Origin: Opisthocomus hoazin
Lineage: Eukaryota > Chordata > Aves > Opisthocomiformes > Opisthocomidae
NCBI RefSeq assembly: GCF_030867145.1
Contig: NC_134428.1
Span: 23,291,537-23,355,536 of the forward strand
Length of the DNA stretch: 64,000 nt
Direction: 5' to 3'
A program made the position numbers and the translations under genes. Shown here piece after piece: positions 11,501-26,500 of this stretch. Below the pieces are notes generated by a model. The model saw only the letters and a list, made by a program, of their open reading frames with translations, was not told the DNA's origin and did not search any database. How positions within the stretch are numbered: position 1 is the stretch's first letter; each line of letters opens with the position of its first letter.

Positions 11501-14500
11501 TGCTTTAGGTCCGGTGGAGAACACAGGGGAACTTCAGCACATGTTTAAATGCTCTCCTATACGGGGACTGGAAACAGGATTTCTGGAACACGTGCTGTGC
11601 CGTGATGTTCACACGGAGAAGTGAAAATAAAACAACTCCGAAGAAAACGTTTCGAGTGAATTGCTGAACACCACCCTATCTCCTCCTGCTTAGATGTTCC
11701 TCTGAAAGGGGAGTCAGCTATGTGATTTGGAAGTGTCACTGCCTCCCGTTACAAGAAGCACCAGTAACTCAGCAATGCATTGAAAGTTATCCGTACGAGT
11801 GCTATCGCCCATGTGAAAAATGAAAATATAAAGAGTCTCACCAAGTCGGTACTGAGCCACTCCTCAATGTCATCCATGACAGAGGACTGTGCAACAGGGA
11901 TCTAGGGAGTGCAGCGAGAGAACAGCAAGGCAGGCAAAAACCAAAACACATCCACAATCATGGCCACAGAGCGATGGAAAACGCCAGAAATAAGATTAAA
12001 AACAAAACAAAAACAAAGATGTAAGATGTGCTGGAAAAAAAAAAAGGCAACAAAATATAAATGGCATTTCAAATAAAGAAACACTTGGAAAGGAAATTAT
12101 GAACAACAAGGCTAAAAAAAAACCAAGAGAAAGATTATGGGGAATGACGTGACTTGATGCCAGCGTAAGACGGGCAACTTCTCGACCACATATTAAAACC
12201 ATCAAGATGGACTGATGATTCTAATCTTGATCGTGAAAAGCTTTTAAGGGTAGAATACTGGATATCAGTTAGGTTTTGAAATGTTAAATTTACACCTTTT
12301 ATTTTTTAAACTGAGTATTAGCCACAGGGAAAGGTTAGCAGAAAGTCTTCAGGCAACACTCCTACGAAAACAATTTGATTTCCTCCGCAGGTGGAGGCAG
12401 TCAGAGCCCAGGGTACACAGCCCTGTTCCCTTCCAGATCCTCCTCCCACCACACCACCCAGCCTTGGCAAGCCTCGGCACACCAGTTTAAAGCAAAACGG
12501 TCCCAGCTCCCCGTCCCTGCTCCTCTGCCAAGGGTGACCCTCTCGCACCCAACGTGTGCCAGTGCAAAGCGCGGAGTCTTGCAGATGAAGGTGAGGAGGA
12601 GGAGGATGGGGCAGCAGCTCCTGGCGCGGGGCAGAGGAGGAGAGCACAGCTCTCGGCTCCTGCTCCAGCGAGGTTCGCCGGAGCTTGCCCGTCAGGCCTC
12701 CGCGGACGGTTTAACGAAAAGGTGGGGAAGCTTTGCCGCCCCTCCTGCGATAAAACCGCTCCCGTTACGCTGCGCAGTTGCGACAGGCAGCGCGGACGCA
12801 GTGTGCGCAGCCATTTCGCAAAGCGCTACAGGCAACTGGGTGAGCGAAGGGAAATTACTGTGCATTAGGTGTAGAGTGTCCTGACTTGGCTCCACCACTT
12901 CAACACAACAGAGGGCTGCGGAAGGAAACAGGAAAACACCACAATAGATCCAGTCACGACAACCTGAAACCCACTTGGAAAGCAACGTCGGACACGCAGG
13001 TTCCAGGCCAGAGCACGGCAGCCGAGCAGCAGGGCTGGCAGCCAAGAGACCTCGCCGTGCTGGAGAGGCTCTCCCAGGGGGACAAGGCGTCAGGGGTTGT
13101 CTACAGCTCTGCTGGAAACCTCTCATGGGAAGAAGAACTGAAAGAGGCTCTGCAGATGAACTCACTGCAGATGAACTCACTGAGAGATGTAGTTTTCTCA
13201 GGGACTTCTAGCCGAGGAAGATGGGCAGACGCTGGATTAAAGAGGCAGCAGCACAGGCTGATGTTGTTTAGCTGAGCTCCTCAAGGACTTTTTCTTCTAA
13301 TGTAGTGGCCCTTTGCACTGAGGAGGTCAGCTAAGCCCTTGCTTGAGGTGAGGTCTGCTAAGGTGGGTTAGTTGTGTCAAAGGACTGGAAATCCAGGGCT
13401 CAGTCCAAAGCCCTTCCCACCAAGAGAGGCACCAGGAAGACGGCTTGGCTCCGACTCTGCAGGTTGATGGGCAAAGCGCTTATGTCAGATCCAAGGAGGG
13501 TCAGAGGTGCAAGATGCCATTTTGCTTTTGGCTAATACATGAAGATCCCAAGCAGAAAATAAGTTCCTGCAGCTTCCTTTGGAATGGGTTCGGTCCAGGA
13601 CTAATTGCCCCTTTTTAACTTGCAGTGGAGAGCTGAATCATGCACGTGCAACCCTACCGCGGTGTGCTGAAGCTGCTGCGAGCTGGCCCAGATGGCCATT
13701 AACGAGAGGAGGGCTCTGCAGACATCTCCCAACACGTTCCTTACCAAGAACAAGTTGCATCTCGTAGAACGGGCTTGTTAGTTTAACAGCTTTGGAAAAT
13801 ACTGGCTTCAGATATACAGAGTGATTAATTTATTCAGCCTACAGCAACCTAAAACCCACTGCAGAAGTTTCTCTGCTGTCTCTATCCTGTGTTGCTTAAC
13901 GCCGCGCACAGTAAGTAACGCTTTGGAAGGTGCAGCCTTCAGAGCTCTTGGCTAGTTTGCAGCTCAGAAAGGTCCTTACATTTCTTTAAGCACAAGAGAA
14001 TCTGTATGGAGAGGAGGAGGAGGAGGAGAACAGCAGCGTTTTTTGCTGTTCTGTGACTAAAGTAAGAGCAGCTGTTGTAACAAGCGTGGTGGTACTGTGG
14101 TCCCTATGCCAGGAGGAGCAGCAAATCAAATCTTGGTTATCCTGAAAACGCAGCAGATGACTGAGTGAGGAATGGGTTCCCAAGAATCGCAGGACCCTTG
14201 AGTTAGCGGGAGTCCTCGAAGAGCAGCTCAGTGGTATAGCAGCCTGCGCTGTTGTGTTTTGCAAGACTTTTATAGGAAAAAAAAAAAGGAAAGAAAGAAA
14301 TTCTACTTTCAGACAGACCTACTTTCTATAACAAACAAAAGCTCAGAAGGGCAAGAGCACTTCCCGCAGGTCATATATAAGCAGAGAGCGCTGCAAGATA
14401 AACACTGGAGCATGTCAGCCGTTTGCGGCTCAGCACTGACCTTTCACAAAGCTTCCCTCGTCTTCCAGCACACTTAGAGCAGAGCCAAGGGTTTGAATCT

Positions 14501-17500
14501 ATTGCTCCTTTCACGCTCCAACTTCCAATTTACTTCCCTCAGACTCTGAGCCCCACTTTCCCCAGAAAACATGGGTTAAACGTATCAGATTTAATTTGTT
14601 CAAGAATAAAGGGAGGTGGGGGGTGGAACTCTTAAGAGTAACTGGAAGTTTTAAAATATTTTAACTGCAACATGGTACCATTTATATTTGATTTGAAACT
14701 GACCACACACAGAAGTTCACTTGCTGCCAGTCAGTTGGGCATTTGGCAAGGCTCCCCCGTCCAGAAGCCCTAAGCTGAAGAACCGGGAGGGGGGTTTTGT
14801 TAAAACTAATCCCCTAAAACACAACAGAAGCAATTTAAAAATAAATTAGCTAGTTTACACATTAAAAAAGACAACAGTCTCTGGGAACAAATAGCAGTGG
14901 CAGCCGCCGACTACACGGAAATCGCTCCAGAATGGGATACCGACTTGTTAATACGTTGGTTATGCAAACACACACGGTCTAGAGGAGCTCTCAGTCTTGG
15001 CAAGACGGCTCCCTAGATAGTCGGTGTTGGCTGCAAGAGCTGTTTTTATGACGATATTGTGATTTCTTTTTTAAAAGTCTATACTCAAAGTAAATGGAAA
15101 TCAAGTCACAAAATATTTTTGCGTACTTTAAGTAACTGGCTTTAATTAAAAGTCGGGCTTATTGTTCAAATTCCTTTTTTATTTAGTCTTTGGAAAATCC
15201 TGCAAATGGGATCATCTCAACAGTCCTGAAAGGGAAATGGAAAAGGAGGTCTGGGAGAACAGAAACGAGCGTTCAATCCCACAAAGCCCACAGGAATCTG
15301 GAATTCAAGTTCATACTTATCGAAGTTGAATTGTGTTGGTGTTCTCACTAGCAATCAAAAACCAATACATTTCCTCAGAAGTCATAAAATCCAATATTCT
15401 ACCCTTAAAAAGACAGTTTGAGGTTATTATTATCACATTTTATTTCTATTAAAAATGATCCCACTGGAAAAGAAGCAGGTATGAAATGACAATTCGGGTC
15501 TCTAGGTGAGCTCATTAGTGTTCTTAAAATGTTTAACAAGGTTCATGCTAATTGTTGCTAGACTACTGCCTGGTAGTAGCTTAGTTAATTCCACTTCTTT
15601 CTAGGTGTTTAACAAAGCTGACGCCAGTACTTGGTTAGCTGCTATTCATTTCCCCCCTGTTAGTCAGCAGTAGTAAAGAAAGGTCTGTCCTTCCTACGGC
15701 AGCAGAACTAGAGCACTAAGATGCTCACTAGCAGTCTACTCCAGCTTACTACTACAGGCTTACCACCTATTTAAAGCTGCTGGATCTTGAAATAGCTGCC
15801 TGGCCTCAATATTAGAACACGTCTGACTTTACGTGTAAGGATTTAATTAGCTATTTGATTACTTGCAACTGCGTTTACACATCACATAGCTGGGGAAGGC
15901 AAGAGCTCGGGTGCAGTGCGTTCCCCAAGACAGCCTGTTGTGCCTGTACAACCACCAGCCGATCTGGGTCTGATAGGCACGCCCAGACAGCAAAAGCCTT
16001 CGTTCACGTGGGGTATCACACTGTCCTCGCAGAGTGCTCTGTAAAATGCCACGGCTGGGCAGGTAATGAAACCCACACGGTCTCCAGAGCAAGGGAACAC
16101 AACCGCTCACCTTCAAAAGGGAGATGGGTCCCACCACACAGAAGAAACGAGATCTTCACACCTCTGTTTCTCAGTTAGTCCACAATCCAAGCACATCAGT
16201 CTCCAAGATGACGTATTTCAACAGTCTTATGTTACCCAAGCCATTTCCACATCTTAGACCCTATCTCCCTATGGAAGGCATATGTAGCGGCATCCCACTT
16301 TGTTACTAATTAACAACATCTCAGTGAAGGTTTCATTTAATCTTTACTACAGAGAGGAATCTCCTCTCTAGCCAGGCACGCTGCTGGTGGTCAGGACACA
16401 ATGCTCAAAGCTGTTCATATCACTTTCTGTGAATTCTGGTTCAGTTTCATTCTTCCCCTGCCACTGTCCCAAACAACGTCTGTCCTGACGCAGCGGCTTA
16501 AGCAACACCTGCTTCTCCCTTTCGTAACAAATATCCATTTGGCATGTGAGTGGGGTGACAGATTATTCTAACAAATTAAGATAGTCATGCAAATCTCAAT
16601 AGCTACCCAAACTCACGAGAAGGGAACTGGAAGGACCTGCACTAAGGCGCAGTGGCCTTCTGCTGAAGTCTGTGCCTGACTGCCGCTGACCTAGACCCCG
16701 GCACGACACCTGCATGGGTAACCTGTACGAACCCAGACCTTACACTGCAAACAGATCTGGTACTGGAACAGCTCAGTTAACATCCCCGAGTCATGTTTAA
16801 GCCAGGAACATTTTCTGCAGATGTCATTTTGCCTACGTTGGTTTTGCAGGCATAGCTGGAATTGATAAAGGTGTGGTTGGTGTTTCTATGGCCCTGGCAT
16901 CACCTCGCCAGCAGAACTGAGCTGTAGACTAAGCTGAAACAGAAACAACGCTGCCAAATTCACTGGGAGAGTACACATGGAGCCCTGAATGAGCCTTCCT
17001 CTGCTAAGGCGTGCTGGCAAACCGGGATGCACAGAAATAGAGTGGGAAGAACTCAACCCTCAGCTTCAACGCATCACAGAAATGGAGTGGGAAGAACTCA
17101 ACCCTCAGCTTCAACACATCACCGTTTGGAAAGAACAACGAGGGCTGCAAGTACCACGCTGGCAGGGGGACAATACCCTCTCCGTGGTCTCAGTGTTGTA
17201 CAGGCACAGGTAAAGCAATGTCAGCTCACCCCTCTTTCTCCCCTCACCTCAAAAGCACAAAAAGTTACCAATGAACGCGCACATCAAATCCATACCTGGG
17301 ATGCTAGTTATCCCACTGGTACTGCCAACGCTACAAAGTCTTATTAATAAATACAGTTAAGAACTACAGCCAGTTAAGAGAGAAACAGAGTTAATGATTA
17401 GTTTAGTTTTATTTTAGGTATTTCTCTCTCATATTTAGCATACAAACAAGGTGACAGGCTTGTAAGAGCGACTGGCTGGACAGCCAGATCCCCTTCCCTC

Positions 17501-20500
17501 CCCAAATCCGTATGCCTCCATGAATGCTGCAGTATCCTTTTTCCAGACAATAACCACAAGCCAATGAACGAACATTGTGTTTGTTTTTTTAATAAAGCAC
17601 TGGTATGAGTGGTGTGAACAGCAGGGGTGCCGATTTCATGCTTCCCTGCTCTTGTAAACAGTGGAAAGGCAAAGAAGAGGAACTAACTCAATCACCGGAT
17701 TATTCGTTATGGCTGACCATCTAACAGTGGCACCGCACATCTCTGGCTGCAACAGAGCCACCGAACAGCAAGAGCCTCTGAACCACAGGCAGCAATACCA
17801 GAGGCAACGCAAGCGCTGCTCATTGTACGGCTTTTCACTCTCATGTGACGAGCTCTGGGTCTCTGACAAGCACTGAAGTGAAACTCTGCAAGGACATGCA
17901 CCTACAGCTGGGCTCACCCACGCATGCCAGCAGGCACAGAACTGCTTCTGGGTGCTCGCACTGGCAGGCAGGTCGTATATGTGCACATGTGCATGCACCA
18001 GCCATGCAAACTGCTGACAAATTCACAAACCGGACCCTGGAAATAATCTAGGTTTGCCCTAAATCTAGCAGAATAAACGCAGAGCGTTTCACAGAGTTGA
18101 TGCACTTTGATACTGCACACTCTGGATTTCCTAAACCTGAAACTCTCTGGGCTGTTTCTCTCTTTAAGCACTGGGCAGCTTAGCCTGGGACATTCCAGGT
18201 TCTCGCTGGAGCGAGGCGTTCCCGCTCCGCTGCCTCCTGACGCCCCACGGGCTGCTCTGCAGGCCACCCCAGCCCAAAGGAATTCTGCACTGCACCTCGC
18301 TGAGCCCAGCTGCAGCCAGCACTGTCGCACAGGGGCTTTGCACAGCGAGATCACATTATTGGTACTAATCTCAAACACTTAAAGTGATGGATTACATAGT
18401 CCAAAAATACAAAATTGGTCTTAGAACTTGGCTTTAAGGCACAGCTGAGGCTATTTTTTACCTGCCTCTGACTTCTGCACTAAAAGCATGCTTTTGAATT
18501 TCTCTCCGCAAGAATGTTGAGGAAGGACAACTTCAAACAAGGTCAAAATGTGCAGAGATTCAGTGATCTTCAGAAGCTTGATTTTATCAGAGCACCGGCA
18601 TCACTAGACATGGGAATTAAATCCTTCAAGCCAGAAACACTATTGTACCTTTTGGAGTCTGAATCCTAATGCCAGTGGGTGGAAGATGTCAATCCGGGTA
18701 GCAGTTCTTCCATTCCCTTCCTTTCCTAAAGGACTACCCCTACCTTGCTCAGTTCAATTAGGTACGATCCTACAACTTCTGTACGTTTATTCCAGACCAT
18801 GAAGTTAAGCACTACCAGAAAAGGCTGCTTTAAAGACACGTAGAAAGTGTCCTCTTTATGAGCAAGATCCATGAGACTTGTGTTTATCCCTCGAAAAGTG
18901 GATACTGCATAAATAAATCAAGACAGTAGAAGGAACCAGTTGGATCCCCAGGCCTTTTTTCTGAAGGTAACGTGGGATCCTGCAAAGGATTCAGTCGGTT
19001 ACAGGCCTTTGTGCTGTATAAAGCAGAAATTGGTGCAGATCTTTCCCTTTGCCCCAGGTAATGATGTAGGTGGGAAATAACTCCTTGTACTGTCCGATTT
19101 CAAGTGGTTCAGCAGGGCAGGACGAGAGGTGAATGGAGGATGGTTATTCTAGGTAAAGGGACTGGGGTGGGCAGTAGGAATCGCTTCACTGGTGAAGTCC
19201 TCACCATTCCTTGTGTAATTAGCCACTTGTCTATGGGCTCCATGTCTGAGTTCCCACCTTTACCTCTCCTCTGTGTTGAGAACAGAAAGGTCCATAAAGA
19301 GAGAAACCACAGCAACAACCCGTGATAAAGTAATATAACAGCAGCACGTTAAAAACTTCACATACACGTACACATAGAGAATTGCCTATGGTAGCTTCTG
19401 GCAGCAGCTGCATCCCCCTCTGCTGCCTGTCAGCTCTGTCCATGGAGGGACAGTCCTCACCCCGAGCTCTGCACTTCCTACAGACAGTTCACAGAATTTT
19501 AGCGCTCCCTCTAAGCTGTTGTTTAAAAAATATATATTTAAAATAGATCACTGACTAGTAATGAGGCTGATGTTTGTCATCTTCCTAGAAGAAGAGAAAG
19601 CGTAGGCTATACAACCTACTAAAATCAGTCGGACTTTACTGGAAACACTCGTATAACGCACTGTGGAGTTTCCCTTGTCTCCAAAGCTGTAAGCTGCAGC
19701 ACACCCTGCTTACCTCCTCGATCTCAGCAGCCAGACTCTGCCTCAGCCTCAGCCTCTAACAGTACGACAGCTCTAACGATGGCGTTGAGCAGGAGGGTAA
19801 GTAATCGCAGTTTGCTGCAGCGTTCTGGCAGCCTTTCAAACTGCCCCTCTCGCAGAGCGGCAGAGGTTAAAAGGGCTGCTGATGCATCCAGTTCCATCCG
19901 TGCAGGCTGGCACAGCAACGCAAAGGCTCTCAAGATGGCTTCTTGTGCTTCAGCATCTTGCCCCCTGAGCCAGGCCCGGACGCAGGGTCACCTCTAGCTC
20001 TGGAGGGGTTTGCTCGGGACCGGCAGAGCGCAGCGGTTCCAACGCGAGCCACTGGCGTGTTTCTGTACCTCCACCCAGATACCCATCTACACGGGATGCC
20101 TCTCCTGTCCCCATTACCACAGACAACGGAGAATCAGCTGTAACCTTTTATGTCTCATTTCAGTACTTGTGCGGAGAAAAAATAAAAAGGGGAAATCACT
20201 CCAACTTCATCTACTATCTGTGTAACACTAGAGAATTGTTTCTTGGACACGTCTCCTCCGAGTTGTGATCATGCAACAACTCTGTGGCAACAAAAGCAAT
20301 TCCCAACATGGAAAAGCAATATTAAGAAAACAGTGTATTTTTAGCTCATCTTGTTTCCAGCTGCTAAATCGTATTAAAAGACAGCTAATGCCACGTGACC
20401 AGGCATCTCTCTACAGACCATTCTGAGAATGACTACATTAGAAACGTCGGATGTGCTGGATTTTACCACTGGACAACTGTGCTGGAGCAAGACGCGTGTG

Positions 20501-23500
20501 AGGAATGTGCTGCGAAGCTTTTGGCTCCTCCCTAGAGCTGTTCTTAAATTAGCTCTCTACCCAAATTAACGCATGTCTTTCGTTTACTGAGCACTGCCAG
20601 TTTTCTCCTACACACGCTGGGGCTGGTAACTTTAGGAGAGTTTAATTTTTATTTCCTTCAAGGCAAGACACCCCCAAGCCTCACAACACTTGACAAAAAG
20701 CAGTGTTTACTAATTACTGAAAGACTGCATTTCAAAACAAGCTATTCTGATTACACGATACAGTCATCAGGACCTTTGAAAAGAGGCTGAAAGTCTCCAC
20801 AATGTCTCAGGGCCCAAAGTTCCGCAATCTGTAAAGAGTTTGCCCCAAAAAACTTTGACCATCAGATTAGCTTAGACACCGCCCTTTGAACTGACAACAC
20901 TTCAGGCAGAGCAGCAGCTACACTGGTGCGAATGACACGTCGCATTGGTGCCTCAAGCAGAATTAGCTGAGAACAAAAGTGTTAATAAATAAGGACACGA
21001 CCCCGTGGTCACCAGAGGAATACAGCCCCCTTGACCAGCAGCTAAATGCAAGCCCCATGAGTTTGGTTAGCCAGGAACAAAGAGCAGAATCTCAAATCCT
21101 TTCCCAGGTCCCGCCAATAACTCAGCTCAGTGATACTGTGGGCTTGGGTTGTCACACTGGCTTCAGGAATTCCTCTCTCATCCCCCTTAATACACTTCTG
21201 TCCCTGCCTCCCCACGCTTCCCCCTTTTCCCTCAGTACTATGGCATCAATTTTTGTGGGACCACGTTTGAAACTGGCCATGGGGCTGACCTGGATTACAA
21301 ATTACCCTTTTTGCAGGAGGACAGGGACAGGAACGAGCAGATGGAGCATCCCCCTGCCCAGCAAATTCATAAGAAATTATTGCTGAAGCTCTGCTACCAC
21401 TGAACTATGGCCCAGGCAGGCAGGGAGCTGCGATCTGACCCCAGCTGGCTCTGAACACAAATTCTCCCTGGCTCAGAGCACAAGCTGCCAGGCATGCCAG
21501 CTGCCCTGAGCGCTCCCATTTCAACTTATGAAAGAACCAGGACGGGATCAGCCAAGGCATGGTGAGGAAATTGTCTACGGAGGGAGGCGTGGGCACGCTG
21601 CACTGGCTCTCCCATGCTCCACTGGCTCCGTCGTGCTCCCCAGTGGTCAGCTCAGACCAAAACTGGACTAGGAAAAGGGTCTGAACTTCCTCCGTCATCT
21701 AAAAACTTACACACAGTACAAAAGAGCAGGACAGTTACAAAAAGCAGGGTGGTAGAAAAGGGTGGAGGGATGATCTGAAAGCTCTTTTCACTTCTGCCTT
21801 CACCAAGGGATGCAGATAAAGCTGGCCAAGCTTGCTCTCTCAAACACATGTCTAGCATCAGCTGCCACAAGGTGACAGCGCATGGGCATCCTCTGCCCAC
21901 CCCAGACAGCATGACCCTGCCCTGGGACAGACAGAACAGACTGCATGCAAGGGCAGTTATGGCAAGGCATGTGAAGCATTAAAGGTCCACATAATTTCTC
22001 TCCCTGTAACTTGCTCGGGTATCCATGCACTTCGAGCAAAGTCTAATAGATTAAGACTGCAACAACTTTCCCAAGCAAAAACAAACCAAGCAAATGCACG
22101 CTAGCGTTCACTGGATATTCCCTACTCATTCTTTTCAGCAGTGATTCCAGTCAAGGAGCTGGACCCCCCAGGCAAGCTGCAGGAACACAGGAGAAATTAC
22201 CCACTATGATTTTGAAGTCTTTTAGGCTGGTGTGCTAAGTAGCAGCTCTTTAGAGATCATTACTGAGCAAGTGCTTTCTCCCAGATATCAATTTCAAAAT
22301 AGCCAGTACTAGCACGTCGCTGGAATACAGAATGAGCAGTCTCAGTCAAAGCAGCTGCCTACAGCTCAGATTTCACACACAGCTTCAGATAACAAAACGC
22401 AGAGCAACGACCTACCCCTCCTGTGTTCTGTTTTCGAACATCCAGGGCAGACGCTAGTCCTTTGACAGCCTGTGGATCCTCATACGTCACGCTGAAAGAA
22501 AGCAACAAACCACAGAACTAGAAGGAAGTCCAGCAGTCACCCATGCAGAACGCACTTGCTACTCTCATTCACTCCCCCAGAAATCAGAATGCACATTCTT
22601 CTTCTTAACAAGACTTCAAGTGTACTAAGTGCCTTCCAAGAAAAGCAGTGGGCTCTGCATACAGACCGTCCATCGGTTTCAGTAAGCATGTCGAAGCAAA
22701 AAGACTGAGATTGGCACTATGAAAGGAAGGCTACGAGGCACCATAAGTGTGGCCAAGAACTAGCAGGGGACTATGAAAAGAGGCCTGATTACAGATTATG
22801 TTTTGCAAAGCTTTGAAGATGACATTTGGAAGCCTGAACTTGATGCATGCATAGGGGGAGGCAGAGAGAGACTTCAAGACAGATGAAACATAACTAGCAA
22901 CCACAGCGAAGCACACAAAGCAGTGCACTATTTACAGAGGTGGGATTTTTAAAAAGCTTCTTAAATTGCTGTGCAAAAGGGAGATGTAGGCAGTCAGGTG
23001 ACAGAGGCAACAGCATCATTTCTCAGAGCACAGTGGTGAACCACGAGCTGACGCAGACGCCAATACCTGCCCGTAAATCAGCCCCTGGGAGGAGCTGCGT
23101 GTCTGAGCAGGAGGAGCACTTTCCCCTCCAGCGCGCTGGCTTCTCCCAAGCTCTGAGCACAGCGCCCAGAGGCTCTCACCTACACACTGCGGCAGCTCCG
23201 ACTCGCATCTTTACTGCTGCTCCATTTACACAGCGCACAATCCAAGGAAGATACAGCAATCCTCCCTTGTGAAATCGCGGACTGATGTGTGCTCCTTGTT
23301 CCATTAGCTCGCAGAAGGAGATGGAGGTGCAGTGTGGGAAGACTAGTTTCGTGCTTCATTTAGCACAAGAGACAGAGGGACCTCCATTAGGTCTCTCTGC
23401 AATGCATCTCCTTTCTGACTACACATTAGGGCGCTCAGCCTGAAATCTCCAGTGGTAACACACGCCTCTACAGTCGAGCTCGTCTTCACAACACTGATAC

Positions 23501-26500
23501 TACAGCTGAGGCAGTACCAATAGCTATATTGATAACAGCAAATAAAAGATCCTAATAAATCTGCTAGCTCAAGTTTTCCAGAGCCGGTAAGTTTTTGATA
23601 ATCTCCTAAGGTCTGAGCTGAACTATTTAACAAGCTTTCTTAGTTTGAGGCAAGATACTGATGATGTTCTGACTGCTGGTAGACACTACATCCTCCAGAA
23701 TCTGAAACCAGAAGGAGGCAAGAAATAATATATGAAAAAAATACCTGAGCGTGTCTTTTACTGAATCTCACTTGACAGGGATCAAAGGATTACTTAATTA
23801 GTGCACAGATTTACTTTACATTAAAATAATTTGACCTGTTAAATGCCCTTGAAAGTGCCAGATTTGCAGCTCCAGAGATGTAAGCCCTATGCATATAAAC
23901 AAATTAGGGATAGGATGGCAGCCAGGCAAGCTACACTGCATTTACAGCTTGCAAGTCTGGCTGCTGGGGCAAAGGGAGGATTTAACTGGATGGTAATTCT
24001 GTTTCCAGGCCCTTGATGACAGTAATTCAGTCACCAAAGCATATCCATGACCTTCAGGTGAAGGACCCTTATGCTCCTGTATCTCAAGCATTGGCTGGGT
24101 GGCCCGGATTACAAGCCTTTACGAAAGGAAGCATCTGCAGAAGTAAAGGCAAGTTCATTTCCAAGTTTCCAGTGAGCTCATTAAGACAGTCAAATAGCAT
24201 TACTCAGCCAGTCTGCTCTGCGCAGCAGTAGGAACTTCTCCCCTTGCTCGTACTAATAATGACCAACAGGACAGGGATTGGATTAAAAGCACAAAAACAT
24301 ACACCAAAACTACTTTTTTAGTCTGAAATGAAGTCAAGAAGTTTCAGATGTACAGCGTTAGAAAACAGCAATGGCGTGACTCAAACAGCGCTAAAGACAA
24401 ACTGCAACATACTTCTTTCGCTGCTCAGCCAAGGAACTGCCTCTTGTCTGTGCAAACATGTCGAAGTCATCACGAGGATTACAGTGCTGTAGAGAGCTGA
24501 GTGTGCCACTGACGCTGTTTGTACCCAAGTCTGCAACCAGAGGCAAAAAAAAAGCGAACCAGTGAAACAGCAAACCGTATGCAAGCACCATCGCCGCGAC
24601 TGTGTAGGTGACAGAGGAGGTCATTAACAACACAGGGCAGCTCCAGATGTCGTCCAGTTCACAGTCACAGCACTGAGCACAGGTCTGTCCACAAGAGGCT
24701 GGAGGCTGCTGATCATGCATTTCTTAAAAGACAAGTGTCGAGATTGTCTTATTCCTCCTGGAAGCACCAGACCATAAGCGCTTCTCATCGAGAAGCCAGC
24801 TTATGGGAATTGGTGTGCACCTGCTGCCAATCTCATCCCGAGATGTTTGCTAGTCACTAACATGGTCCAAAATTTTGGGCATGGATACTAGTCTTCTCCA
24901 CAACATTGTCTCTCAGCTATTGACTGTGAAACCAACAGTTTCAAATCAAGTGATACAATACCAGCACAGTGCTGAAAGAGGTGGAGAACCTTGAGTCAAA
25001 ATCAAGTGATCCTATCAATCTTCGGTTTGACTTAAGGTAAAACACCTAGCAGTTTCATAAAACCTTTCATCGAAAGACTTCAAATATTGTTTCTAGGAGA
25101 GGATCCAGAACATTCACCAGACTGATTTCACAGAGAGCTATACCTAAGCAGAGATAAAAGTAGCAGTACAAGTTTTACCATGAATAAGAACCTGCACCCT
25201 TTCCTTCAGTCTCCTCTTTGGTTAATAAATCCCTCCTTTTGTGCCAGGCTGGTTCCCAATGACAGATCGCCACTGTGCAGGGGAGTGGAAAAGCCTTCCT
25301 CATCCTGTAAGTCACATACCCAAACCTTCTGAAGGCTACATGGCAGTTAAGCAGGCAGTGGAGAGCCAAAGGGAGCAGAAATTCCCTGACCCACAAGTGA
25401 AAAACAGCTCCTCGTAAACCCCAACAGCCCACTGCGATAAGGGCTTGTTCTGGGTGTTCAGGTCGGTCACAGGGACCTCAGCAGCCGCTCAGACTTGCTC
25501 CCACAATCACACACCCGGATCGCCTAGCAGCCCCTGCACGCTGTTCAAGACCCACAGACTAGTTAGGCTTGAAAAAGTCCACGCACTGCAGCCTGACGCT
25601 CGTCAGCACTACTCAGATCAGGTACTCACCAAGCCCTGCAAGCTGTGAAGAAAGTGAAGACGGGGGTGCTGAGTTTCCGACCATTGGGCTCACTACAGCT
25701 GGAGAGCCAGGACCCAAATCTATTAAGTTATCTTCTGTCACCTCATTCAGTACCTGCTGGGACACGAGAAACTCAGCAAGTTACACAGGCCAGAGATTTC
25801 TTCTTGCAGTGCAACATTAAACACCAAAAAATAATGAGTGCTTCCTAAAAATATGTCTCTTGCATACTGCCATATGAACAAGTCTGTTGGACACTACAGT
25901 GACAAGCGCAGAATAAAAAGGGTCAGCCACCAAAAAAACCTCAGTCTGACTGCTCAGCATAGCAGGAAACTCTCCTGGAGGTCATCTACATCTCTTCAGA
26001 TTTAGCTAATGTGTCCATGCTCTCCACCTCTTTTAGCACTGGACCAACATCAGACCTAAGTCAGACTGAACTTGCTACCATCTTCCATGTTAGGTATAAA
26101 CTGTTTTCAGAAACAAACCTTCTTCATCGTGACTAAAGTTGCAATGCAGAGCCTGTGCTGAAGTTTGCATCACACTGCAGTAGAAATGGCAAACAGGCAA
26201 AGTAAATAGAGGAAATGTTAGAAGAATGCAGAATAGAAAATGTAATAGTGCCACGTACGAATTCATCATGAACTCAGATCTTGAACACTATAAAACAACT
26301 ATAAAATAGTTTTCACTGAAAGAATAATTAGAACTGTAACTCTTCAGCTTAGAAAGGGGCTGCTGAAAAAGGAGAGGAGAGAGGTTCCTAAACTTTTGAG
26401 TGGCATGAGGAAAATAAACATGAACAGCGGTATTGTAAGACACAGTGAAGAAGAATTAGGTGGAGCAAATAAAAATCATTGACTTGATCAAATGTAAACA

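Larger units (their letters stand above)
11902..22415 (-). other. TOM1L2: TOM1L2 intron 12 (10.5 kb)
   Basis: gtaggt to cctag. It holds the two tandem duplications and the GAG tract. Despite its size I found no CR1 insertion and no alternative exon that I could support. Confidence 0.85.
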
